A stretch of 64,000 nt of DNA from Zymoseptoria tritici IPO323 (taxonomy: Eukaryota > Ascomycota > Dothideomycetes > Mycosphaerellales > Mycosphaerellaceae), in assembly GCF_000219625.1 (NCBI RefSeq), contig NC_018208.1:434001-498000 (forward strand), in the 5' to 3' direction. Positions 11,543 through 23,657 of the stretch are shown here, in pieces (the stretch's first letter is position 1; each line of letters opens with the position of its first letter). Position numbers and translations under genes: made by a program. Below the pieces are notes generated by a model, which was given only the letters and a program-made list of their open reading frames with translations, had not been told where the DNA came from and searched no databases.

Positions 11543-14500
11543 ATGATGCTCCGCGGCGGGCTGATGTGCTATTTGGCAATTGTTGCATGCACAAGCGTTG
11601 CGGCAGTGCAGGTTATCAACCCTGCGGGCATCGAGACGGCCAATCTATCATCATGCGGCGTACGTTGACTGAACCAAGGTCACAGCGTGTACTGGCATTA
11701 ATAGCTGACCACACTCATCTAGACAACCTGCACCACCCGAGTCCTTTCTTCGTATCGATGCACGAATAACGATACATGCTTCTGTTCGAGCAAACCGCTT
11801 CAGGCCGACATCTCTGCTTGCCTCGATGAGTGCCCTTTCAGCGATCAATTCTACTACTCGGGTACTCGGGCGAAGATATGCAAGACGCCGGTCAAGAGTC
11901 GAGGCGCAACACTCTCTGGGGTTGCATATGCACTGTTCGGCCTCGCAACGATCTCTACAATCGCTCGCTTGGTCGCTCGATGGACTCGTGTTGGCGGACA
12001 TGGATATTGGTGGGACGACTATGCTGCGATCCTGGCATATCCGTTCTTGGTCGCCTTGACGGCTAGCCAGGCTCTCGCAGTTCAGGGAGGAACTGGACGG
12101 GACATCTGGGGTCTTGACTTGAACGACTTCAAAGACGTGCTATATGTGCGTTGATTCCCCTCGTGGCTGTCGTCTCAGTCGAAAGCTGACGTTGCTATTC
12201 TAGTGGCTCTATATTGCCGGCATTCTCTGGACACCGGTCGTTTTCTTCACAAAAGTCTCCTTGGTGTCCGCCTACCTGCGCATCTGGAATGCAGCGACCT
12301 GGTTCCGATCCTTTTGCTTGGGAGCGCTGGTGTCGCTCTCGCTCGGATACGTCGTCTTCCAAATCGTGGCCGTCGCTCAATGTTCACCCACCAGCTATGC
12401 ATGGAAACGGATCGAGGATACGAAGCTGGTGGAAGCACACCTCAAAGATGCCGTACAAGGCAGTTGCATTGATCAGCAAGACTGGCTTTGGGCTTCCTCA
12501 GCAGTCATCGTCGTGTTTGATTTGATCGTTGCGCTTCTGCCGATCTCGAAGTTGCTAAAGTCGAGCATGTCTGGGATGGAGAAGTTCGGGTACAGCCACC
12601 TTCTTGTCATGTTCGGAAGACAGCAATACTGACTTACTCGACAGTGTTGCCTCGACGTACGTCGTTGGACTCGTCGTTCTTGCCAGCGGCCTTGCGAGAT
12701 TTGCCTACATCAACAACATCTCGGATCGGTCCAACCCATCCCGTTACTACAGCCACTTCTATCTCATTGCCATCATCGAAGCGAATGTCAGCCAGATCTG
12801 CTGCTGCATGCCTGCGGTGAGTATCACTGGAATCGGTGCGTCATTCTGCCTTGACTGACCTTCGCTACAGATTCTTAATTATTTCGGACACGGGGGACGT
12901 ACGCGCAGTACAGGACGCTCTCGATCCAACCGTCCTTCTCGACTCATTTCTTTATTCACATTCAACAGTCCTACTTCCCCAACCTTCACCGGCGACACAT
13001 TCGAAACGGAAAAGCCACCCGCGTCTGCCAGATCGAGGTTCTCAAAATCTGGATCTCTCGACTCTTTGCAAAGGAAGCCACAAACGCCGCGACAGTTCAT
13101 CGCCTCGGCTTTCCAGACACGCTCGAAAGACATTTCACGGCCGGTGATACCACCAAGAAGATTCACGCCATCACCACAATCGCCATTTGTCTACGCGAGT
13201 GATCGTGAAGAAGGAGATGAGAGGACGACACCAATGGAAGCTGTAGAGCAAATTCCGCACTCACCTGGCGCATTCCTACCGGGAGATGGCTTCACTCAGC
13301 CGAGCCCGTCCGCTGCCAAGATCAGTTTCGACGACGTAGACACAGCACTTCCACCACCACCAATCATCAGAGGTCCTTCGCCTTCGCTAAGTCTTCCATC
13401 GAAGAGGGAAAAGAGGTGGTCAGCTTTGAGCAGCATCGGAGAGTCAAGGCGAGGAGACGGTCACATTCGCATCGAGGAGGAGGACGAAGAATCTGATGGA
13501 GCCATGCCACCACCCATATCGAGAGGTCCATCACCAGCAATGGTAGGTCCGATCAGGAAGGAGAAGCGCCTGTCGGGTCTGTCCGCATTGCGAGTAGGAG
13601 CAGGGTCTCGACAGGAAGTCTCCCGCACTTCATCTCTCCGTCCTCATTCCAGTGATGAGGATTCCGACAGCGCATTGCCACCATCCGTCGCTCGAGGTCC
13701 GTCGCCTCTTCCGACTTCGACATCACGACAAGAGAAACGCTCTTCCGGTCTCCGCATATCAGCAGGCTCACGACAAGAAGATCGCAGTCCCTCACCACTC
13801 ATCTTCCCACCTGCTGCCTACATTTCCGACTCCGACTACGACTCCGACTTGGCCTGTCCTCCCCCAGGTATCTCACGCGGTCCATCTCCCCTCCCCGGCG
13901 CTGTACCAGCTCCACTCCAACCCAAAACCAAACGCTTCTCCGGTCTATCACGCTTGACATCCTCCTCCCGACAAGGCGCTCAAAGTCCCACCAAACCGAC
14001 TTCCTCCTCCCGACCCCGCGCCGACAGCCCACCCAAACCAACCCACAATGACATCGCCTTCTCCGACTCGGACTCCGACTCCGCCGTCCCCGCTCCTCTC
14101 TTCAACGCCTCCCGCGCCCCTTCTCCCGCCCTCGTCGCCACCGTCCAATCCGTAAAACGCCACAACAGCCTCCGCTCCAGCGTAACCTTCGCCCGTTCCG
14201 ACGATCGAGCCCGCAGTCCCACCATCTTCGAGGAATCCCAACGCCGCATCAGCGAAACAGTCGACGACGACGCACCTGCAGAACCGCCCATCGTTCCCCG
14301 CCTCAATTCCCTCAATTCCGCGGAACCTGGTCAACGCCCGCCATCCCGCCGAAGCAGTATGCGTTCATCGGGTCTCATGCACAGTCTGGGGTTATCCGGT
14401 CGGTCGAAGGAAGGGAGGGTGTCTTCACCGACGATGGGAATGAGGCCGGGGAGTTCCGCGAGTGTTGGTACGGCGAGTGGGTGGCGGATTAGTGATGGCG

Positions 14501-14676
14501 AGGTTGCCAGGGCGGTGGAGGAAGGGAGGGAGAAGAGGATTAGCGGGATGGTGGGTCCCGGAGGAGGGATCGCTGGAAGGGCGAGTAGTGATCTTGTGCC
14601 ATTTGCGAGGAGTGGGAGGGGAGTTGATGTGGGGAGGACGGGAGAGTGGGTTCGGAGGTCGAGTAGTCGGGCGTGA
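11543..14676 (+). CDS. CFEM-domain seven-transmembrane (Pth11-type) receptor with long repeat-containing tail
   Basis: Five exons: 11543-11659, 11723-12145, 12204-12589, 12645-12816 and 12871-14676. All introns are GT..AG and the frames join, giving 967 aa. Residues 1-20 form a signal peptide. Eight cysteines at 38, 42, 52, 58, 60, 72, 76 and 92, with Asp56 just before the CxC, fit a CFEM domain. Seven hydrophobic segments follow (about 97-365), starting GVAYALFGLATISTIARLV and ending near CCCMPAILNYF, as in fungal rhodopsin-like Pth11 receptors. The remaining ~600 residues are a cytoplasmic tail rich in Ser, Pro and Arg. It contains five degenerate repeats, each with acidic-Ser, PPP, RGPSP and EKR-x-SGL blocks. 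Predicted role is surface sensing; the ligand is unknown. Confidence 0.87.
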
Positions 14677-15735
14677 GAAGGATGGATAGATCTCTTTGCA
14701 TTTCATTGTATATACTTATCCAAATTGTATTTTGGGAAATAAAGGTCAACGGAGCCTAGCTGGCTGAGTATCTGGGTTGGGAGTCTACAGACTGTGAACT
14801 GCATACGGGTAGTACGAAGTAGTGCATCTTGACAAGCTCAATCGGTGCTCTCTCCGGGCAGATACCGACAGCCTCCCGGATCTGTATTGGCCCGAGGGCA
14901 TTGGTAACTTCTCCCGAGGTCGATCGCTGCTTCATGCTTCTGGTCCACCGACTGTACGGTCCGATGATATGCTAGGAGAGACATTTGACCTCCTTCGACA
15001 GCTATTGTCTTGCGTCGAGAGGCATCTCGCCTCCCATTCCATCACAGCCGTTGTCTTCGCTCGAGGGCAGTTGACGTTGAGCTGGCCCGCCCACGTGGCG
15101 GTCGAGAATAGAAACAGAGGACGCATGGAATGGAATGGCTGAGACGAGGCTGAGCGGGACGCCTTCCTTGTCATGGGCGTGTGATCCGTGTGATGTCTCT
15201 CCTGAATATCAGACACGGCAAATTGATGGACACATGGTTCAATTTGATGGTCACATTCAATAAGCAATGGATAGCTCCATTCACGAGAGATTTGAAGGGA
15301 GCTTTCGGGCAGGGTCAGCGATGGATTCTGTACCTGATATAAAGCCGCAATACGTCACTGGTGTTTGGGACTTGGGATTGTCTTGTGTCGCAGAATCAAC
15401 AACATGTATCCTTGATCCTCCACGACACGACACGACACCTCACCTGAACCCCTTCTCGAAGACAAATCTCCAGCTTTGACACACGGAGAATGGGAGACGT
15501 CACCTAAGAATAGCTGCCGGCAACTAGACTCCAGTCTCCCTCTCTCTCCTGCTCCCTCACTCTCGACAGACCCCTCGGCGGAACAGACACAGCACGTCGA
15601 TCAGATCACAGAGAGCACATCTCCACCCCCTTGGATCGATCTCCGCCGACGACATCTCTCCGCCGGCAGTGAGCATCGACGACATCCTCCTGGTACTCTC
15701 TCCCTCCGGCTCATATCACCACCACCTTGCCCACC
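14677..15735. other. Intergenic region, 1.06 kb, with CT-rich leader
   Basis: Upstream region of the Skt5-like gene. A pyrimidine-rich stretch at about 15535-15570 and CACC-rich sequence before the ATG look like a fungal promoter and 5' leader. The short direct repeat CGACA at 15423-15438 is minor. No gene supported. Confidence 0.5.
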
Positions 15736-18427
15736 ATGTCCTGGAGCGATCCTCGAGGTAGTGGTGGCCGGGAGACGGTCATGTCCGCGACCTTTATGCC
15801 CGGCGACGACGAGTTCTACATGCCACACATCGCTCCTCCTCTCCAAGCTCCCGAACCGCAACGCATCAATCCAGAAATGAGCAACCAGATCGCCGACGGC
15901 TTAAACAACATGGACCTCAGCCGGAACTCGACTTTCGACCCTCCTCGCCCGGACTCGATCGTCTCCCGTCCGTACTCGACCGCACTGCAAGAGATCAGTC
16001 CTCCGCACCTCTCGCCCTTCCCCAAGCTCGTCAACCCTCCTCCCAACGTCCCACCCTCCGACGACGAACTTGAAGCCCGCCTCGAAAATGCCCGCATTCC
16101 CGTCCTCAACTCCAACGATCCGGACATGCAGCTCGCCTGGGCCACCGACGCCCTCGTCTACACAGGCGTCTGCTCCGACGAAGCCGACCGTTTCGCTGCC
16201 GCGAAACCCTCCCAAGCACGCCCCGTCACCCCTCGCATCGAACACCAACTCAAACAAGACGCCATGAACATCGTCACGTTCCTCGCTGATCAACACCACC
16301 CGCGAGCAGAGTTTCTACGAGGGATGTGGTTGGAATGGGGAAGATATGGCCAGCGGGAGGACAAGAAAGAGGCGTTTCGGTGCTACTCCCGCGCGGCGGA
16401 TAGAGGTTTCGCACGAGCTGAATACCGAATTGGAATGCTGTACGAGTCGTATAATGACCCTGCCAAAGCGCTGCGACACTATCATCGCGGGGTGGAAGCG
16501 GGTGATGCAGCTTCTTGCTATCGGTTGGGCATGATGACGTTGAGAGGACAACATGGACAACAGCAGGACTTCGGGAAAGGAATCGACTTGATCAGACAGT
16601 CGGCCGGTGCGGCGGATGAGAATGCCGCGCAAGGAGCGTATGTGTATGGCATGCTGCTGGCGAGACAACTGCCGCAGATTGAAGTGCCGGATCACCTCCT
16701 GCCGTACGATGAGAAGCTTGCGAGAGAGAATATCGAAAAGGCGGCATATATGAAATTCGCCAAAGCGCAGGCCAAGCTCGGCTCAATGTATGAGTTGGGA
16801 GCGCTGGGTTGTGACTTCGACCCGGCCTTGTCGATGCATTACAACGCTCTGGCGTCGAAGCAAGGCGAGGCGGATGCTGATATGGCGTTGAGCAAGTGGT
16901 TCCTCGTCGGAGCGGACAAAATCTTCCCCAAGAACGAGGAGTTGGCGTATACCTATGCTGAACGAGCGGCGCAGACGGGTCTGCCTACTGCGGAGTTCGC
17001 GCTGGGATACTTCCATGAGATTGGCATGCACGTTCCCGTCAATCTGGAGAAGGCGGAAGAGTGGTATGAGAAGGCCGCGAAGCATGGGAATGAGGACGCC
17101 AAAAGTCGGCTTGACGGTCTCGCCAAGAAGAACGTCTTGTCGAAGAAGGATCATGAAAATGTCGCCATCCACCGCATCAGATCTCAGCATGACTCTATGC
17201 GTGCGGCTCAACGACCTGAACGCTTCCGGCAGAAGCAAGAACCCTCTCTGTCACAAGTCCCTGAGCAACAACCTCAATACGCGGCGGCGTACCCTCCGTA
17301 TGCCCACGCCGCTGCTGCTGCCTCGCCACTTCATCCTCGTGGCACCACTCCCTACCCCGAAGACAACAACCCACCACGCTTCGATCCTCGTCCAGCCTCC
17401 GTCGCTCCATACCCGACGAGTGAAGGCCCACCGCGCATCGGCGGCGGTCCCGCTGGCGGTTTCTTCAACGTGCAACCTCTGGCTCCTCGCGCCGCGACCA
17501 CAGTCTACTCCAACGACCCTCGCACTCACTCCGCCTCCACTCCCGCCTTCACATTCCACCCAGACCAAGGCATGGCCTCCAACGCCTCCCTCCCACCCAA
17601 CTCCGCTCGCCCTATGTATCCCAACTCCCCAATGTATCCTCCCGCCAACAACGCCTCCGCTCCGCACCTCCGGCCCTACGAGCAACGCCACGCTTCCACC
17701 CCGCACCTCTCCTCTGGCCCTCCAACTCCCGCTTTCAGCCCAGCGCCTGGTGGTCTCCGCCCTCTTCCCGCCGGCCAACGCATCACCTCAGGGCCTCCGA
17801 ATTTGCAACACCTCGCCCTCGCCAATTCCAGCACAACAAGCCTCCAACCCGCTCGTCTACGTCCTCACTCGTCCCAAACGCCCGTGCCAGACATCGGCTT
17901 CGCGGCGCCGGCTGATACACGTCCACCCGTCACCGATCCGACGTGGAATAAGGAGAAGCCATCGAGGACGAGGAGGAAGAGCTGGGTGTCTGCTAGTCAA
18001 ATCGTCGGTACCAACGATGCTGCCGCTGCCAGCACGCCGAATCTGAATGGCAGCGGTGCGAGTGCGAGTGGAAGTTCAAGGAATAGCCAGGTCAGTTCGT
18101 TGGGCAGTAGCGCGGGTGGGAGTAGTCATACTTCTGCTGCGAGTGCTGTCAGCGCTATTAATGCGGGCGGAAGAGCGAGTGCCAAGCCGACCGCTGGTGG
18201 GAGGGGCGGAAAGGATAGGTTGAGTAGTCGTCCGGCTGCATCGCCCGCACCGCCGAGCGGTGGAAATGGTGGTGGAAACGGTGGGCCGGGTAAGGGACCC
18301 AAGACGTTCGAGGAGATGGGCGTTCCGGCGCATAATCAGGACAAGGAATGTGTAAGTCTGCCCTTCATCCTGTTGAGTTTGATGTTGGTAAGAGCGATGC
18401 TGATGAATTTCGCAGGTTATTATGTGA
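15736..18427 (+). CDS. Chs4/Skt5-like chitin synthase regulator (Sel1 repeats, CaaX box)
   Basis: Exon 1 is 15736-18351 and exon 2 is only 12 nt, 18416-18427. The intron begins GTAAGT and ends TCGCAG. The protein is 875 aa. The ATG sits in CCACCATG. Residues about 195-460 hold tandem Sel1 repeats (for example AFRCYSRAADRGFARAEYRI and KAEEWYEKAAKHGNEDAKSR). A disordered Pro/Ser/Gly-rich region follows, with the conserved KTFEEMGVP near the end. Exon 2 supplies V-I-M after the Cys that ends exon 1, making the C-terminal CaaX box CVIM, a farnesylation signal known in this family. The role is activation and localisation of chitin synthase at the plasma membrane. If the intron is retained, the frame continues to 18474 with a hydrophobic tail instead. 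Confidence 0.88.
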
Positions 18428-19642
18428 GATCGCGCAACAGAAGAGGCACACGACGGCGAGCATGTCACGATTAACGGGAAGGGACTGTTCCTGCTCTCGG
18501 TTATGAAAACAGGTTCGAGGGGTATTCGCACAGCATTCATTGGCATGGTTTATAAGCATGAAAAATTGAAGACTTCGGACATGAGAACGGAAAAGTCTTT
18601 GGAACTCGGGATCTTGGACACAAACGGCGCTTGGGAACTGCGAGACTGCGAACTGTACGAATAAGACATGATCAACAGGCTTGGATTGGAACTGCCATCT
18701 GGTCGCATTTGGGCTTTCGGAATAGATACAGACTGGCGCGATGGAGAGGAGAGATGAGATACCCTAATGTGTTTTTTTCGTTGGGGATTGGATAATGATA
18801 ACAGACAGGCGGATAATAGAACGAGAATTGAGTCGTCGACAAGAATGCCTTCCTCTTACTGCGGTTGTGCTTGTGCTTGTGCTTCGTTTGGGTCTACTTA
18901 CATCTCACTCTATTGGAGGCCTGACCTCGACGGCGTCGCAGACATATGGCTATTCTTTTGCGCTGCGTTCGTCCATTCGATCTGCCGCGGGTATGGGCTC
19001 GTAGTCGCAATGCTGGCCCCGCAGTAGCTATACCAATGCGCGTGTGTCTCCGACTGAGGCTGGTCATTCGTCTCCGCTGAAAGTGATCATGTCCGTCTGT
19101 CTGCAGCGTTTGCTCGAAATGAAAAGCTAAGCTCGTTTGCATTCACTTCACTTCACCTCACTTCCCTTTCCGCGCTAGCGCACACACCGGAGCTCGCCAC
19201 GGGCTTAGACGATGAAGGCCACTCTGGTAACGGACATCACTGCAATCCTCGATACCAATACTCATGACACCTGATGTGAACCGAATAACCACGGACACTG
19301 CTGTTGTGACGAAGTGATGAAGTGAGTGCGGCACCTGACTGAACTGACGGAGCTTGTGCGCTAGCGTGGTTACACGAGCTTTTTGCGACAATACGAAGTC
19401 CTTTCCAGCTTGTGGACGATGAAGTGACAGGCGCATATCTTCTTCATTTCAATCGCAGCCTTCACCGTCTTCCAGACATCCAACTCTTCGACACCAAATC
19501 ACAATCTCAAGACCTCGACCAACAAACGACACCCCGACCGAAGCATCCGCCTCAAGCGCACAACGGCCTCTTCTTCACTCCACACCAATCTCGGAGCTCC
19601 AAAATCAGGCTCGGAACTTCCAACATCAACCACCGCGCAACC
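18428..19642. other. Intergenic region, 1.2 kb, no supported gene
   Basis: It lies between two + strand genes. Short TGTGCTTG repeats occur near 18866-18883. Frames here show no domain or splice pattern. Confidence 0.5.
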
Positions 19643-20404
19643 ATGCCCTACACCCGCCTCCCCGTCCCAATCCCCATCCTCACCACCACCCACGCCTGCG
19701 CATTCACGTCCATAACCTCTTTCGCCTCGACCGCTTACACCTACACCCTCTCCGCCCTTCAACCCAACCCTTACACCCCCACGCACGCCACCGTCATCAT
19801 CAACGCCGCCTACGCCGCGTGCGGCACCAGAACCGCATGGAACAAAATGCTCACGACCATCGACATGGGTCGTCGTCCCGGGCCACCCTTTCTCAAGCTG
19901 AGAGAAGGGGCGTTGAAGTGTAAAATCGTGTTGGAGGACGTTATTGAGGAAGAAGACGTGCCCGGAGGGGGGTATGTGAGGGTGATGAAAGTGCAGTGGA
20001 AGGAGGGTTGGTTTGCTGGGACGGCGTGGGTTCCGGGCGGGCCGCTACGGGCGGAAGTGGAGGAGGAGAAGTTGAGGATGAGGGAGGAAAAAGAGGCTGT
20101 TGCGAGTATTGAAGTTATGCCAACACCTGAAGAAGGGGAGGGGGAGGTGAAGAGGGCGGTGGTGTTTTTCGGAGCGCCGCAGAAGGGGAGGAAGGCGGTT
20201 ATGGAGGTTTGGAGGGTGGATGGATCGGATGGGGTGGAGGTTATCGGGAGTGTGGTTGGGTGTGAGAAGAGGGGAGATGGGAGCAAGGCGTTGAGGGTGA
20301 GGGTTGATGTGGAGGGCGTGAAGGGCTTGGTGCTGGAGGGGGTGATTCCGGAGAGGATGTTTGCGGCGCATTTCCGGGTGGTTGAGGAGGGCGGGAAGGA
20401 GTAG
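19643..20404 (+). CDS. Hypothetical protein, 253 aa
   Basis: I do not recognise this protein. The ATG at 19643 was chosen over upstream in-frame codons because the preceding sequence is CA-rich leader and the ATG context is good (GCAACCATG). Residues about 10-40 are Thr/Ala/Ser-rich and mildly hydrophobic, with a second Ala-rich stretch at 48-65. From residue 75 on the protein is charged and Glu/Lys/Val-rich, alternating short strands and helices (KVQWKEGWFAGTAWVP, VDVEGVKGLVLEGV). The codon use shifts midway to G-rich, unlike the C-rich start, which can reflect a young or fast-evolving gene. It could be a mitochondrial or membrane-associated fungal orphan. Confidence 0.5.
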   Translation: MPYTRLPVPIPILTTTHACAFTSITSFASTAYTYTLSALQPNPYTPTHATVIINAAYAACGTRTAWNKMLTTIDMGRRPGPPFLKLREGALKCKIVLEDVIEEEDVPGGGYVRVMKVQWKEGWFAGTAWVPGGPLRAEVEEEKLRMREEKEAVASIEVMPTPEEGEGEVKRAVVFFGAPQKGRKAVMEVWRVDGSDGVEVIGSVVGCEKRGDGSKALRVRVDVEGVKGLVLEGVIPERMFAAHFRVVEEGGKE

Positions 20405-20676
20405 TTTTGTGGGTGAGGAGGATTTCTGACAGAGTACTACGGCTGGTGAGTCTCCTGCATTGGGTTTCTCTGGCGGTTGGTCTGTTTGCAATGCTCGCGT
20501 TTCATGGCGGAAAAGCACGCACTCGTCCGGCGCTCTGACTTCGATCGTGGTTTGCTATGAAGCTCCAGTCTTCCCAGACTCCACTTCTCAATGAAAAGCT
20601 TCCCTCGCAGCTATTCCCAAGCTGATGACCTTCCTTCCCTGGCTGCTGGAGTCCATCTCTTGGTCGGGTCCAAGGT

Positions 20677-22833
20677 TCAACCCTCATCCAAACACTGACA
20701 CTTCTCCAAATCCTCCATCTTTCTTCCCAACATACCGCCCAACCATCCAGCCGGCATACTCTCACACTCCTCCACCAACCTCCTCTCCCCACACCCCATC
20801 ACGGCTCCCCAAGTCCTCTCCAACGTGAAGCCCAACCGCGGACTGTCCAAAATGTCCGATTTACCCGGCATCCACGGCTGATCGATATATCCTTGTCCAT
20901 GTACCTCACTTTGAGCATCACTCAGCAGTCTCATCAAGTCCTGATAATGTGCCCTCCCTCTCGCTTGAATCCTCCTCTTCGAAACGAGGAATTGTCCACG
21001 ATACGTCATCGCAAAAGGACGGCACGACTCCCCAATAACCTTCTCCAGAACATCCCTCCTCTCCGACCACGTCGAGTGATCCCAGCACCTCTCGCAGTCC
21101 TCGCAGAAATGCTGCTTATCGCTGAACGCCAGGAAGCCCGTCTCGGGGACGAAGTGGCTCTCCAATCTCCACAGCAATTGCTGAAAGTCATGCGCTTGGG
21201 CTTGTAAGAAAAGCGTATGGTCCGCTAAGCGGTCATAATTCTGACTCATGTGGTGGAGGTAAGCGCCGGCTTCGCGGCCGATGTTGGGGCGAGGTTCGAT
21301 GTGGAGTTCGACGGTAGAGTTGAGTGCGGCGCGGAGGGCGACGCTGAAGGCGTTGGGGTGGGTGGCGCTGGTGTCGTAGACTAGGACTCGGATATTGCGG
21401 TGCTCGAGGGCGGGGAGGTGGAGGAGGGGGTGGAGTTGGTGGAGTAGTTGGACGGAGGTTTCGGAGTGGCGGGAGATGACGATATCAAGAGTGGAGTTTG
21501 TGGGTAGGTGATGTGCCGTGGTGAGGCTGTGTGGCGGCACTGTGCTGTGGACTTCGGCGGTGAAGTATATTGATGTCGGAAAGGCGAGGAGTATGGCGCA
21601 AAACAGTGATATGAACCTGAGCGATCTGCGTCGTTCATGCCAGGCAAGGTTCAGACCGCTCTTCTCGCTGTCCAGAAGACGATACTCATCGTCTGTAAAC
21701 AGCGGCTCGTGCGGCGGTGGACTGTTTTGCAGGTGCATCGCAACCAACGCCGTTGCGAAGCCAGCATACTGCCAGAGCGTCACGGTATGTTGGAAACCAA
21801 AAAAGGTAGTCGTGAGCGCTATCAGACTCGATATTACCATTGCCCACACCGCAGGATTTTGTTCGTTCCGTGGGAATGTCTCTTCAGACGCATCGTGATC
21901 AGCGTAGGGACGAAATAGTGACACAGTCGTACGGAGTAGCACGGCTCCAGAGCCGATTGAAAGCACGAAGAGCGGCGCATTCGCGATAATGCTGAAGGGG
22001 GTGTAGATCGGCCACTCTCCGTTCATGAGTGCGCCGAGCGTGCAAGGTAGAGCCACGAGAAGGACCATGATCTTATGGCAGCATGAATCGGGTGCGTTGT
22101 CGAGTAGCTCAGCCCAGCTTCGAAGGACACGGGCTGAGCCTGCCAGCAGGACTCCTCCAATAGACAGTAGTAGACTTGGTCGAGTGAGGTGCTGGTCGAA
22201 GATGACTATCGACATGATCCCGAGCGCTCCTAGACAGCCTGTGCCAAAGTTCATCCACGATGGTTTCCGTATGATCAAAGGCAGCAAATTGATCTGCAGG
22301 GCAAAGAGCATCGCCAAAGCTGGTAGACTCTTGACATGGTACATAGCCTGGTACTCGCATATCAGACTTCCACTGAGACAGACAGCCTCGACAACGTTGA
22401 GACCAATTGCGGCGAGCCGAGTCTTGCATGGAAGCTTTGCACTCTGGCCGACTTCGATCAAAACATTGCGTGGTGCTCTCCATAGTTGTCGATGATGTAC
22501 AATCTGTACACCAATTTCGAGGATGAGGGCCGCCAGGATATGTATTGTGAGTAGTCGAGCTGGGTAGTGGTAGCCTCTGAGCATGAGAGCTGTGGTCGTT
22601 GTGATACCCAGCACGGCGACGAGGAGGTACACCACTGCGTAGACCAGAGAGTGCGAATGCTTGCGGCTTGCCATATCGTCCTGGTAATTGAGGTCCATGG
22701 CATCGTTGTGGCAGACTTCCTCTTCGTCGAGGAATGTCGACACCTTTCGCCGGAAGACATCAAAGACCTGGCTGTTGCCTTGTTCTCTCATCGTGTGGGA
22801 CAACTTGGTAGCGGGATCAGCCATGTGGGCCAA
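20677..22833 (-). CDS. Multi-pass membrane protein (transporter-like) fused to DUF3431 domain
   Basis: Single exon, 718 aa. Residues about 60-430 hold roughly ten hydrophobic segments (for example LVYAVVYLLVAVLGITTTTA and LPALAMLFALQINLLPLI) that resemble nucleotide-sugar or DMT-type transporters. After a last membrane span (FISLFCAILLAFPTSIYF) comes a soluble domain from about residue 460: LDIVISRHSE, LVYDTSAT, PNIGREAGAYLHHM, YDRLADHTLFLQAQ. This is the pattern of DUF3431, a glycosyltransferase-like fungal domain. The CxxC pair (FCEDCERC) may form a disulfide. The topology suggests the DUF3431 domain faces the lumen or outside. A role in Golgi or cell-surface glycan work is inferred. A second ATG at 22824 could also be the start. 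Confidence 0.75.
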   Translation of the reverse strand: MAHMADPATKLSHTMREQGNSQVFDVFRRKVSTFLDEEEVCHNDAMDLNYQDDMASRKHSHSLVYAVVYLLVAVLGITTTTALMLRGYHYPARLLTIHILAALILEIGVQIVHHRQLWRAPRNVLIEVGQSAKLPCKTRLAAIGLNVVEAVCLSGSLICEYQAMYHVKSLPALAMLFALQINLLPLIIRKPSWMNFGTGCLGALGIMSIVIFDQHLTRPSLLLSIGGVLLAGSARVLRSWAELLDNAPDSCCHKIMVLLVALPCTLGALMNGEWPIYTPFSIIANAPLFVLSIGSGAVLLRTTVSLFRPYADHDASEETFPRNEQNPAVWAMVISSLIALTTTFFGFQHTVTLWQYAGFATALVAMHLQNSPPPHEPLFTDDEYRLLDSEKSGLNLAWHERRRSLRFISLFCAILLAFPTSIYFTAEVHSTVPPHSLTTAHHLPTNSTLDIVISRHSETSVQLLHQLHPLLHLPALEHRNIRVLVYDTSATHPNAFSVALRAALNSTVELHIEPRPNIGREAGAYLHHMSQNYDRLADHTLFLQAQAHDFQQLLWRLESHFVPETGFLAFSDKQHFCEDCERCWDHSTWSERRDVLEKVIGESCRPFAMTYRGQFLVSKRRIQARGRAHYQDLMRLLSDAQSEVHGQGYIDQPWMPGKSDILDSPRLGFTLERTWGAVMGCGERRLVEECESMPAGWLGGMLGRKMEDLEKCQCLDEG

Positions 22834-23657
22834 AGGAAGTGGCTAAGTTTATTCCTTCGTTATCGTCACAGCGTGGTAGACAAGATCCATACGTCTCCGA
22901 AGAAGATTCGGCCTTGGGATTCCGCAAACGACAAGCTCGAGAACACAGCAAACAGCCCAGGACCCGATCGATGCTCGGACCGTACAAATTTGCGGTCAGG
23001 TCGTGGGAATGCGATCCATGGCGAACCACACCGTTGTGCCCTCTCTGCGCCTCGTAGGAGTGAGGTCGGTCACTCGCGTGCGTCCGATTCTGTACGCTGC
23101 GACCTATTCGTATGCCTGGGCAGTGTCGGCGTTTTTCTCAAGGCAACAGAATTAAGCCAACCGCTGTCGAACTCAAATGTTGGCGAAGGATGCGCCAGGC
23201 TGGTATTCAAACGTGGAGCAAGATCCTTCGATCGGCATTCAATGGAGAGTGTAACCCCTTGACCGGCATTCGTATGATAGATCCTTCGATTAGCGATTTG
23301 ATGGTCGCGGGAGCCTCGAACTCTTTGTCAGTAATTCTCAAAGACGGTCGTGATGTCGTCGAAGCCACACAAAGAATCGGAATCTGCAGCAACCCTTTCT
23401 TTCGCCATTTTGACCTCAAATTACCTGCGATACAGCGTCAATGCTTGCGCCTTGCCATGCTGGGGAACGATGGCGGCGTATCGACCCCTTGCATGGCGGG
23501 GCTGCCCACGCAGACTAGACATGGTTTGCCTGTCGAATGCCAGTTGAAACAATGGTCCAACACTTCGAGTCGACGGGAAAAGGCGTGGGATGCGCGCTCG
23601 GGAGACGCAATTGCTGTGCCTCTTACGATGCCGTGATCATGGCCGAGGAATAGCCTC
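22834..23657. other. Upstream region, 0.8 kb, no supported gene
   Basis: It lies between the DUF3431 gene start and the transposon. The frame at 23112-23636 has no recognisable character. Base composition is still like the host, so the change at 23667 is sharp. Confidence 0.5.

Noticed and set aside
16955..18046. 363-codon + strand frame inside the Skt5-like gene
   Set aside because: Shadow frame over the Pro/Ser-rich region of the real gene; its composition is explained by codon bias.
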